Below the pieces are notes generated by a model. It saw only the letters and a program-made list of their open reading frames with translations, had not been told where the DNA came from and did no database searches. From Rhodopirellula sp. (lineage in GTDB: Bacteria > Planctomycetota > Planctomycetia > Pirellulales > Pirellulaceae), in NCBI GenBank assembly GCA_003513555.1, contig DOPG01000447.1:1-22179 (forward strand): a stretch of DNA of 22,179 nt, given 5' to 3'. Below are positions 15,871 to 22,179 of the stretch, one piece after another; positions within the stretch are counted from its first letter, which is position 1, and each line of letters begins with the position of its first letter. A program made the position numbers and the translations under genes.

Positions 15871-16385
15871 TGCCAACGTTCATATCTGTAGTCTTCACAC
15901 AACATCATCGGTACAAGGCTGGTTGAAGGCAGGGAATGGGTAAAATTAGGTAGGAGCGAAGTTCTTGCCTCGTGGCTCATGGTGTAAGGCATGCGATGCC
16001 CCACGGAACGCCTATTTCAACACGGCCGGTTGCTGAGCCAGAATTTTACCCGGGCAATCCGAGGCATCGCGTCCTGCTGCTCCACACCGGATCCAGCGCG
16101 TGCCTGCCAGCGTAACGTGTCGATCACCGAGGTGGTATTGGTATTACCGACCAGAAGTCGCCGCAACACTACCGGCTTTGATGCTTGCCGTGTTGTACCA
16201 GTTGACCTCGCAGTTTATCGTTCCAACTTGGATAAGACGGTAAGCAGGGTCTGCAACCCCACAGATGCAACTGACCTGCGGCGCTCATCATACTGTGTTC
16301 TTGTTCATTGTGCGATGTTTATCCTGATCACCCCCTGTTGCTCTCCCCACCCGCTAGACCATCCACATCAAATCATTGCCACAAC
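15871..16385. other. Divergent 515-bp region upstream of mtnA
   Basis: No gene of conserved character was found between the deacetylase and mtnA. A plus-strand ORF from 15991 overlaps mtnA in another frame and reads as noise. The left part holds a 114-bp element bounded by inverted repeats (15938-16051). No tRNA fold and no recognised riboswitch is visible before mtnA. Confidence 0.5.
15938..16051. repeat. 114-bp segment bounded by 10-bp inverted repeats (MITE-like)
   Basis: GGGTAAAATT at 15938-15947 is exactly mirrored by AATTTTACCC at 16042-16051. Inside are a hairpin GGCAT-GCG-ATGCC (15988-16000) and a flanking pair CGTGG (15971-15975)/CCACG (16001-16005). No target-site duplication is evident. 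It could be a small non-autonomous element or a structured leader. Confidence 0.3.
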
Positions 16386-17414
16386 ATGTCGAAACACGAA
16401 ACGCCCGAAACACTTGCCTTCACAAACGGCAAATTGATTTTGATTGACCAGACTCGCCTTCCGCAGGAACTGGTGACACTGACCTGCAAAACTGTCGACG
16501 AAACCCATGATGCGATCCAGCGTCTGGTTGTACGAGGTGCGCCTGCCATTGGTATCGCAGCGGCTTATGGGGTGTGCTTGGCTGCCGCACCTTCTCAGCC
16601 TACAAGACAGGACTTCCTTGATGCGGCTGACCATCTTGCAACCAGCCGCCCCACTGCAGTTAACCTCTTCTGGGCACTTGATAGGATGAAAGCCACCATT
16701 GAGGCGACAGCCGACGATTCATTGCTGCATCAGAAACTGATCCAAGAGGCAATCACGATTCATGACGAAGATCGCGAGATGTGCAAGAACATCGGCCGCA
16801 ATGGTGCGACGCTTCTAAACGAAAGCAAATGCGTCCTGACACATTGCAATGCCGGTGGATTAGCTACATCGATGTGGGGAACCGCGCTGGCCCCAATCTA
16901 TCATTGCCACCAGCAAGGGCAGGCAATCGAAGTTTTTGCCGACGAGACGCGTCCGCTTCTCCAAGGCGGCAGATTAACAGCATGGGAACTATCTCAGGCA
17001 GGTGTCCCCGTCACAGTTCTGACGGACTCGATGGCAGGAAGCTTATTACGTTCTGGAAAGATCGATGCTGTCATCGTGGGAGCTGACCGCATCGCAGCGA
17101 ACGGTGATGTTGCGAATAAGATCGGTACCTACCCACTTGCCGTCCTTGCCCGCTATCATTCTGTACCGTTTTACGTGGCGGCACCCTCAAGCACCTTTGA
17201 CCTCACGCTGAGTGATGGCCAAGGTATTCCGATCGAAGAACGCAAGCGTGATGAAGTCGCAGCACCACAGGGGATTTGTATCGTCCCTCCTGCAGCCAAC
17301 GTGATGAATCCGGCTTTTGATGTCACCCCCGCTGAATTGGTCGATTGCATCATCACAGAACGCGGCCTGATCCCCAAACCCGACCGTGATGCTGTCATCG
17401 CGCACCTGACCTGA
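16386..17414 (+). CDS. mtnA: S-methyl-5-thioribose-1-phosphate isomerase
   Basis: The 342-aa protein is of the standard MtnA length when started at ATG 16386; the in-frame GTG at 16308 adds 26 residues without protein character. Family motifs are clear: RLVVRGAPAIGIAAAYGV near residues 45-65, the catalytic cysteine in HCNAGGLAT (Cys154), DETRPLLQGGRLTAWEL, DSMAGSLL, the catalytic aspartate in GADRIAANGDVANKIGTYPL (Asp234), and FYVAAPSSTFD. It isomerises 5-methylthioribose-1-phosphate to the ribulose form in cytoplasmic methionine salvage. It is alone here; no other salvage genes adjoin. No Shine-Dalgarno sequence precedes the ATG. Confidence 0.96.
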   Translation: MSKHETPETLAFTNGKLILIDQTRLPQELVTLTCKTVDETHDAIQRLVVRGAPAIGIAAAYGVCLAAAPSQPTRQDFLDAADHLATSRPTAVNLFWALDRMKATIEATADDSLLHQKLIQEAITIHDEDREMCKNIGRNGATLLNESKCVLTHCNAGGLATSMWGTALAPIYHCHQQGQAIEVFADETRPLLQGGRLTAWELSQAGVPVTVLTDSMAGSLLRSGKIDAVIVGADRIAANGDVANKIGTYPLAVLARYHSVPFYVAAPSSTFDLTLSDGQGIPIEERKRDEVAAPQGICIVPPAANVMNPAFDVTPAELVDCIITERGLIPKPDRDAVIAHLT

Positions 17415-17421
17415 GAAGTTC

Positions 17422-17438
17422 CCAAAAATCCCTTTTGG
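17422..17438 (+). terminator. Small hairpin just after mtnA
   Basis: CCAAAA and TTTTGG form a 6-bp stem around a 5-nt loop, eight bases after the mtnA stop. The stem is A/T-rich and weak, and no U-tract follows. Confidence 0.25.
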
Positions 17439-17512
17439 CATCAAAGCTGCTCACGACGAATCAGCACGACAAACTCCCGCGCCACGGTTGCAACACTTTT
17501 CCCAATCGAGCG

Positions 17513-17623
17513 ATTGCCATCCCGTTGCCCGCCCGCCCCATTGCCATCCCGCCCCATGGACTTTTCGAACAAGTGTTCCCGTCGGGCAATGCAAGCCAAG
17601 CCATGCCTGGCAATGCAAGTCAA
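17513..17623. repeat. Two pairs of short direct repeats
   Basis: ATTGCCATCCCG is repeated at 17513-17524 and 17540-17551 (offset 27). GGCAATGCAAGCCAA at 17585-17599 recurs with one mismatch at 17609-17623 (offset 24). The two sets share ATTGCC/GGCAAT in opposite orientation, so the region can also fold on itself. Confidence 0.6.
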
Positions 17624-17726
17624 ACAAAGCCCAGTCAGATATCTACCTACTCTACCGCCTAAAAAAATATCTGCTACTGCGACCAACCTTGTCACTGCCC
17701 ATTGCGATAGTAGTGTTGGTCAAGCG

Positions 17727-17761
17727 ACGAGACTGGTCTCACAATGCGACACCAGTCTCGT
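17727..17761 (+). terminator. Perfect 11-bp hairpin followed by T-run
   Basis: ACGAGACTGGT (17727-17737) and ACCAGTCTCGT (17751-17761) pair perfectly around a 13-nt loop, and the right arm runs into TTTT. It is the longest perfect hairpin in the window. It could end a transcript coming from mtnA, or be part of the structured RNA just upstream of csrA. Confidence 0.45.
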
Positions 17762-17766
17762 TTTGC

Positions 17767-17802
17767 GACCTCGGAACTGCAAGGAGCAGTACCGTTGAGG
17801 TC
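17767..17802 (+). promoter_or_regulatory. Long hairpin with AAGGA apical loop upstream of csrA (possible CsrA-binding RNA)
   Basis: CGGAACTGC (17772-17780) pairs with GCAGTACCG (17786-17794) with one A-A mismatch and presents the 5-nt loop AAGGA. Outside it, GACCT (17767-17771) pairs with AGGTC (17798-17802) across a TTG bulge. GGA exposed in an apical loop is the known signature of CsrA/RsmA binding sites. Further GGA motifs lie at 17805-17807 and in the csrA ribosome binding site. Transcription of this segment is not shown. Confidence 0.35.
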
Positions 17803-17920
17803 GGGGAATGAAGGGCCTTACGTTTTTTGCATGCAATGAAATCGCTGAAATGAGGCTTTTTTTTGCTTTTGGCTCAAGTTGGCAAAAACACCAAGGTTCC
17901 CCCTCTCAAAAGGCACGTAC

Positions 17921-17936
17921 TGGCACGTGATTTGTA
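17921..17936 (+). promoter_or_regulatory. Sigma-54-like (-24/-12) promoter candidate for csrA
   Basis: TGGCACG-N4-TTGTA matches the sigma-54 consensus TGGCACG-N4-TTGCW except for T instead of C at the -12 position. It would start transcription near 17947, about 36 nt before csrA and just upstream of its ribosome binding site. A partial copy, GGCACGT, lies 10 bp upstream (17912-17918). The -12 mismatch falls at a strongly conserved base, so this is tentative. Confidence 0.3.
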
Positions 17937-17982
17937 CATGTTAGTGCATTGAAAAAGGCAACTCCATTACAGGGAAGCAGAC

Positions 17983-18216
17983 ATGTTGGTGTTAAGTCGT
18001 AAAGAAGGTGAGCAACTGGTGATCGGCGACAACGTTGTATTGACGATCAACCGAATCTCGGGCAACCGGGTTGCCATTGGCATTGAGGCACCGCGGGAGG
18101 TGCGAATCGTCCGCGGTGAGCTTGAAAGGCACGAAGTGGCTGCCGGTGGCTTAGCACCTGTCGCCATGGGTCTCGACGAGACGAACATCGCGATCGCGAG
18201 CAAACCTCACGAATAG
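17983..18216 (+). CDS. csrA: Carbon storage regulator CsrA
   Basis: The 77-aa protein starts MLVLSRKEGEQLVIGD and contains the full CsrA core, with RNA-contact residues Leu4, Arg6 and Arg44 (VRIVRGELER). It is about 16 residues longer than the enterobacterial protein; the extra C-terminal tail (from ~55, AGGLAPVAMGLDETN onward) is typical of longer homologues. CsrA dimers bind GGA motifs in mRNA and control translation and stability. The ribosome binding site AGGGA (17971-17975) itself contains a GGA, which would allow autoregulation. It is alone on its strand; no fliW or flagellar gene adjoins. Confidence 0.96.
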   Translation: MLVLSRKEGEQLVIGDNVVLTINRISGNRVAIGIEAPREVRIVRGELERHEVAAGGLAPVAMGLDETNIAIASKPHE

Positions 18217-18286
18217 GTAGTTTTGATCTCCGTCAACGGCTCACCCCGGGCCGCCCATCCCTCGGAGTTGCGATTTCAGGCGGTTC

Positions 18287-18343
18287 GTTGCTGTTGTATG
18301 TCACTCGTAGGATAGTTGCTGTGGTTATGTCACTCGTAGGATA
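18287..18343. repeat. Tandem duplication of a 28/29-bp unit between csrA and surE
   Basis: Two adjacent copies, 18287-18314 and 18315-18343, share GTTGCTGT at the left and an identical 18-nt core TATGTCACTCGTAGGATA at the right; they differ only in the few bases between. The second copy is also bounded by GGTTAT and ATAACC (18323-18328 and 18341-18346), which could form a stem. Confidence 0.9.
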
Positions 18344-18366
18344 ACCGAACGGTGCTGAACTGCGCG

Positions 18367-19101
18367 TCACACGAGGAACGGTTGTGCGATCTCGCTGATT
18401 GTGATGTGCCCATTAAAGCAACGGTCAACATCCGTCTTTGGTTCGCGCGGCCGTGCATGAAAGTCGGCGGTAAACCGTAGGAAGTTGCCGTCCAATACCG
18501 GCTGCCTGGCCATTGGGCTGGTATCAACGCCACACCGAACGATGGGTGGCGTATCGGCATCAGGGAGAATTGCAGGTAGGTTCACGTTCCACAGCATGGT
18601 TCGTCTATCGACCTGCCCACAGCTTTCTCGCTCCTCCGCTTCCTTTCGAAACTCTCGCATCGTCTCGGCTACCCATCGCGGAACATGATCCCACGTCTTG
18701 GGAATGTCTGGATGGCGATAGTGAGAGATTGCCATTGCGGGGACTCCGTGCATGGCAGCTTCTCGTGCAGCGGCAAATGTTCCACTGACGAGCAAATCCA
18801 CGCCGAGGTTTGCTCCCGCGTTGACACCAGAAATCACCATGTCGACCCGTTGCTGCAGAGTTCCAAAGGCAGCCCTGACGCAATCCACAGGTGTTCCATC
18901 AACAGCGACCCAACCGGGTCGAACGTCGTCGATCTTTAGAGCTCTTCCGGTAGTCACACTGTGTCCGCACTCACTGCGACCACGATCGGGTGCCACCACC
19001 ATGATTTCGACTTCATTGCCGAAACAATGCTGAACACTTTTATACAAGGCCAGTAAACCGTCAGCTTCGATACCGTCATCGTTTGTGAGCAATACTCGCA
19101 T
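18367..19101 (-). CDS. surE: 5'/3'-nucleotidase SurE
   Basis: The 244-aa protein starts MRVLLTNDDGIEADGL, exactly at the family's usual start; a GTG five codons upstream is the alternative. Metal ligands are visible as Asp8-Asp9, Ser43 in GRSECGHSVT and Asn94 in SGVNAGANLG, with GTPVDCV and SGTFAAAREAAMHGVPAMAIS following in the expected order. It removes phosphate from nucleoside monophosphates in the cytoplasm and is linked to stationary-phase survival. It is convergent with csrA and 92 bp downstream of the large secreted-protein gene. No strong ribosome binding site is visible. Confidence 0.95.
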   Translation of the reverse strand: MRVLLTNDDGIEADGLLALYKSVQHCFGNEVEIMVVAPDRGRSECGHSVTTGRALKIDDVRPGWVAVDGTPVDCVRAAFGTLQQRVDMVISGVNAGANLGVDLLVSGTFAAAREAAMHGVPAMAISHYRHPDIPKTWDHVPRWVAETMREFRKEAEERESCGQVDRRTMLWNVNLPAILPDADTPPIVRCGVDTSPMARQPVLDGNFLRFTADFHARPREPKTDVDRCFNGHITISEIAQPFLV

Positions 19102-19142
19102 TTGTTCATCAACCACGTCTGGCCAGATTTACCGTTTCAAAG

Positions 19143-19158
19143 CCTGAGACTGCTCAGG
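19143..19158 (-). terminator. Hairpin between the large secreted-protein gene and surE
   Basis: CCTGAG and CTCAGG pair perfectly around a 4-nt loop, 35 nt after the stop of the large gene, followed on the minus strand by CTTTGAAA. It would separate the large gene from surE. Confidence 0.45.
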
Positions 19159-19193
19159 TGCAAAATCATTAGCAGGATGGGAAACAGTCAACC

Positions 19194-22178
19194 CTAGCGT
19201 GTGATCGTGACTTCATAATTCATCACGCGTTTACTGCTCTGTTCAACTGCCCGAACGCGAAAGCGTTTGCCCATCATCTCAGCGCCATCGCGAAAATTGA
19301 TCCCTCGTCGCACTTCTTTACCAGCCGGGACAGCGACCTGCTGCTGCTCAAACGATCCTGCCGGTGGAAAGAAGAAACAGTTATAGAGCCTGGGCGTTGC
19401 TGTTTTGTTGTTAATCACCAGCTCTGCTCGCAAACGTCCATCAGACAAGAGTCGAGTTTCGATATCCATTTCGATGCCGGCGGGTCCAACTCGAACCTTT
19501 CGGTATACCGATACGGTTTCAGGAGGGCTGGTTTCCAGAGCGAACTGTATCTCGACCTCGTACTCACCGATATCAGCCGTGTTACTGAGCACCACCTGGA
19601 AATCGACCTCGGCGTCCTGCCCGCCCAAAAGCCTCCACGATTTTTTAGCGGGGCTAATACGCCAGGATTCAGGCGGAATGACCCGAACATGCCCGACCAG
19701 ACTTTCTCGCATCGGGTTCGTGAAGGCGATCCTCATCACCTCTTTGAGCCCCAGCGGACGATCCAGACGTTCACTACCCAGTTCGACCGACATCCGAAAC
19801 GCCAGCACAGCAGGGTCACAGCCGATCAGAAAGACAGGCTCTTTTCCCACCGGGACTCGCTGCACCAATTGCCCATCAACCGTGGATGTCTGAAGGGGAG
19901 TGACTCTACCCCAAACATCAACCATCTGTGCTCCTTCTCCAAAGTAAGCCAACTCTTCAGTAGCCTCATCGGACCACATCAATACGACAGCCCGATTCGC
20001 ATTGATAAACACTTCATTATTGGCTTGGGAACGCAGCCGCATGGCTCCAACAGCTCTTAAATTCCCCAGTAGCAGCGAGGTGGTACGCCACGGAAGAAGC
20101 ATTTCCCCGGGGCGGCTATCTGACCGCAGTAGTCCATGCCGAGGGTCCTGAGGGCGGGTCACAAAAGCAGCCTGCACTCGATGCTTTCTGGCAGTGGCCA
20201 TCCTGAGCACAAGGTCATGTATTCGAGTTTGGCGGTCATACATTGCGGCATCGAGTGGATCAATAAGTAGCCACGTCCTCGGCCCTGCAAATCCAGCAGC
20301 AGCCTGCTCACTGTCGCTTTTCTCTAGAAACGCATCCAATTCTGTTGCAGACAAGGGTGGCGTACTACTGCGGCAAATCGCACGCCAACTTGCGTCGGGA
20401 AATGTTGCTGAGGGCTCAAGCCAAGGCCACGAAAGTGTGACATCAATTTTCTGTCCGTTTTTTTCCTCCAACCGCTCAACGATTTCTCGGACCTGCTCCG
20501 GCAATCGAGGCAACCCGAGAAAACTAAAATCTCTTTCGCCACCCAACTGCCACTGCGTGATTTTTTGAGTGAACTGTCCCATGATTGGTGACAGAAGAGC
20601 TTGCCATGTTTCGGGATCACGAAACACCTCAGCAGCCACGATGTCCCCCGACGCCGAAAACTTTTCGAGGTGCTTAGACGGTGGCTGACTGAGCATGCCC
20701 ACCGTTTGAATTCGTGCAGCCTGTAATTTTGAGAAAACAACTTGCAGCTCATCGCGGGTAACCTTCTCTGCCTCCCAGCAGGGATATTTGACCCAAGATA
20801 CACCTAAACGAGACAGCCAGAGTGCGAAGCCTGGGGCTTCTATCTGCATTTGGTGATTTTCCAAAGTCCAGCCGAAGAGCCCTCGCCCTTGCTCACCCAA
20901 ATCCTGCACGACAGCCAGGGTCGTTTCGGCATGGAGTTGTAAATCGTCTCCACCCACCAATGCCACCCGCATTCGATAATAACCGGACTGCAAGCCCGGG
21001 ATTTCCCAATCCACCGTTGCCCGACTGCGGTTCACCACGCTTCCCGCATCCGGCTTCACCGTCGTGCGTTGGATAAGCATCATTGTACTGGAAATCATCC
21101 TTTGATTGATGTCGTACAAGGCAAACTGAACCTGGTCGATCTCGGCTGGCAAGTGGCCTGCAATACTTGCACTTGCCCGAACGGTATCACCGAGATTGTA
21201 AATTCCTCGTGGCTGATCAGTCGTGAGTTCAAGCTGTGGCTTTTCTTCAATGCTAATGTCATCGAAGCCGACACTACCTCGTATATCTTCCAAGCCATCG
21301 TCGCCCCCGGCAACAATCAGACGTGCAATGAGGTGCGTGGTACCTGCTGGCGGCCTCACCGAAGGCAAAACCAATGTTGTCCACTCGGTGTCTCCGCTCA
21401 CTTTCGGAGTGCTGTGAACCGCCAGCTCTTCCAGCACCTCACGTTGTTTCCTGCCATCGATCTTCGCGATTGCAAAACGCCCAAATACGAACTCAACCCT
21501 CGCTGAGTCGTAAACCAAGTCCGTGCGGATACGACAGCCAAATCGATACTGGTGTGAGGCGTTTGCATCAAGATAGGGCGAAGAAATCAAGGCTCCACTG
21601 CCATTCAGATCAACACGTAAATACCGATCAAATAAGACATCGGCGGGTGACGGTGGTAAAGCTGCGGGATTCTTTTGAACTTGATTTGTCAACAATGACC
21701 AACCGATTGCCAAATGGTGATTGACCAGATTGAGATGGGGGTTCCAAGGTGATTGATCTTTCAACCACTGCCAGCTGTAAATCAACTGACCATCAAACCA
21801 GCGGACGAATTTCTCGAATTCGGCTGACTCCCGGGTATCACGCACCATGCCAATTTTGACATAGGTCTTAAAATTGACACCACGTTCGCGTTTCCACCCA
21901 ACAGGCAGCTGACGAATTTGTCCCATTTCAGGACCAAACTCATATGTCAAATTGAGAAGCCGTTCCTGAGGGCGGTGCCCGGCTGAAGACAAAGATCCTG
22001 CACCTTTCTGTTTTGCATTAGCTGCCAGGCCATCAGGCGAAGAATTCTTAACGGCAGGGTTGGGAATAGCCGAAACAGGCGGTATTTGCTGCCCCAAACA
22101 GCTCCCGCTGAAAATAAATATCCCGATTGCAACCCCTAACCAACCACGGCCAACGGCTTGGCCGGGGGTTGCGATCCG
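19194..22178 (-). CDS. Very large secreted protein of unknown function, glycosidase-like architecture, start outside window
   Basis: The frame is open to the right edge: upstream of the TTG at 22097 there are 27 further codons without a stop, and they encode a hydrophobic stretch (GWLGVAIGIFIFSGSCLG) that is a signal peptide. The true start therefore lies beyond 22179, and 994 residues are visible. The N-terminal third has jelly-roll character ending in VGFDDISIEEKP near 305, as in carbohydrate-binding folds. An Ig-like beta region follows (~310-425). Residues ~430-770 look like a TIM barrel (LSRLGVSWVKYPCW, ITQWQLGGERDF with Glu548). Two beta-sandwich regions close the protein, one like NEW3 domains (FTNPMRESLVGHVRVIPPESW). 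The layout resembles clan GH-A glycosidases, but no family is certain and an NE acid/base motif is absent. Probably an extracellular or cell-surface protein acting on carbohydrate; this is inference. Confidence 0.8.
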   Translation of the reverse strand, partial: RIATPGQAVGRGWLGVAIGIFIFSGSCLGQQIPPVSAIPNPAVKNSSPDGLAANAKQKGAGSLSSAGHRPQERLLNLTYEFGPEMGQIRQLPVGWKRERGVNFKTYVKIGMVRDTRESAEFEKFVRWFDGQLIYSWQWLKDQSPWNPHLNLVNHHLAIGWSLLTNQVQKNPAALPPSPADVLFDRYLRVDLNGSGALISSPYLDANASHQYRFGCRIRTDLVYDSARVEFVFGRFAIAKIDGRKQREVLEELAVHSTPKVSGDTEWTTLVLPSVRPPAGTTHLIARLIVAGGDDGLEDIRGSVGFDDISIEEKPQLELTTDQPRGIYNLGDTVRASASIAGHLPAEIDQVQFALYDINQRMISSTMMLIQRTTVKPDAGSVVNRSRATVDWEIPGLQSGYYRMRVALVGGDDLQLHAETTLAVVQDLGEQGRGLFGWTLENHQMQIEAPGFALWLSRLGVSWVKYPCWEAEKVTRDELQVVFSKLQAARIQTVGMLSQPPSKHLEKFSASGDIVAAEVFRDPETWQALLSPIMGQFTQKITQWQLGGERDFSFLGLPRLPEQVREIVERLEEKNGQKIDVTLSWPWLEPSATFPDASWRAICRSSTPPLSATELDAFLEKSDSEQAAAGFAGPRTWLLIDPLDAAMYDRQTRIHDLVLRMATARKHRVQAAFVTRPQDPRHGLLRSDSRPGEMLLPWRTTSLLLGNLRAVGAMRLRSQANNEVFINANRAVVLMWSDEATEELAYFGEGAQMVDVWGRVTPLQTSTVDGQLVQRVPVGKEPVFLIGCDPAVLAFRMSVELGSERLDRPLGLKEVMRIAFTNPMRESLVGHVRVIPPESWRISPAKKSWRLLGGQDAEVDFQVVLSNTADIGEYEVEIQFALETSPPETVSVYRKVRVGPAGIEMDIETRLLSDGRLRAELVINNKTATPRLYNCFFFPPAGSFEQQQVAVPAGKEVRRGINFRDGAEMMGKRFRVRAVEQSSKRVMNYEVTITR

Positions 22179-22179
22179 G

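Larger units (their letters stand above)
17415..17982. other. 568-bp non-coding region between mtnA and csrA, rich in repeats and hairpins
   Basis: No convincing gene on either strand. From left to right: a small hairpin after mtnA (17422-17438), paired short direct repeats (17513-17623), a perfect 11-bp hairpin (17727-17761), a long hairpin with AAGGA loop (17767-17802), a palindrome TTGCATGCAA (17827-17836), a T8 run, and a -24/-12-like promoter (17921-17936) just before csrA. Confidence 0.6.

Noticed and set aside
15871..16385. tRNA or SAM-riboswitch upstream of mtnA
   Set aside because: No T-loop, acceptor pairing or conserved riboswitch core could be found.
15991..16437. 148-aa plus-strand ORF upstream of mtnA
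   Set aside because: It overlaps mtnA in another frame and has no domain character; many Cys/Arg/Pro residues suggest chance.
17441..17811. ORFs on both strands in the mtnA-csrA gap
   Set aside because: They are built from the short direct repeats and GC-rich runs; no recognisable protein features and several overlapping frames.
1..22179. CRISPR array, prophage, intact transposase, toxin-antitoxin or defence genes
   Set aside because: No regularly spaced repeats and no ORF with corresponding motifs; repeats seen have only two or three copies.

Overview
The window looks like a piece of chromosome from a marine-type planctomycete, most likely close to Rhodopirellula/Pirellulaceae. The evidence is three secreted formylglycine sulfatases, a beta-propeller/HEAT/CxxCH haem protein of the kind largely confined to Planctomycetes-Verrucomicrobia, a sialate-O-acetylesterase-type esterase with a C-terminal module I remember from planctomycete proteins, and a decayed tail of a PQQ-type beta-propeller gene. 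This assignment is inference from gene content; no rRNA or tRNA is present to confirm it.

Layout. 2-1558 (+) is the 3' part of an S15-type X-Pro dipeptidyl-peptidase that enters from the left edge. 1870-2373 (-) is a TspO/MBR membrane protein, convergent with it; the gap holds two hairpins, a 16-bp tandem repeat and a small ORF. 2635-5373 (-) is the large CxxCH protein. 5578-6957 (+) and 7059-8588 (-) are two convergent sulfatases. 9089-11278 (+) is the secreted esterase, divergent from the second sulfatase across a 500-bp gap. 11292-11556 (-) is a pseudogene tail with two single-base frameshifts. Three minus-strand genes follow: an SDR protein without the catalytic tyrosine (11657-12361), a sulfatase-SGNH esterase fusion (12613-14817) and a histone-deacetylase-like hydrolase (14932-15870).

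The right part is more housekeeping. It holds mtnA (16386-17414, +), then a 568-bp non-coding stretch rich in RNA-like hairpins that leads into csrA (17983-18216, +), then surE (18367-19101, -) convergent with csrA. Last is a very large secreted protein of unknown function (19194-22178, -) that has no stop or convincing start before the right edge, so its N-terminus lies outside the window.

How the genes may work together: the three sulfatases, the esterase and the sulfatase-esterase fusion share one theme, removal of sulfate and acyl (probably acetyl) groups from extracellular polysaccharide. The propeller-haem protein and the S15 peptidase also fit a secreted catabolic repertoire. The genes are on alternating strands with gaps, so this is a neighbourhood and not an operon, and no SusC/D pair, glycoside hydrolase of a recognised family or sulfatase-maturing enzyme is present. 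The most interesting non-coding signals are a long hairpin with an AAGGA apical loop and a -24/-12-like promoter upstream of csrA, the pseudogene between 11292 and 11556, a 114-bp stretch bounded by inverted repeats upstream of mtnA, and a 28/29-bp tandem duplication between csrA and surE. I found no CRISPR array, prophage, intact transposase, defence system or RNA gene.
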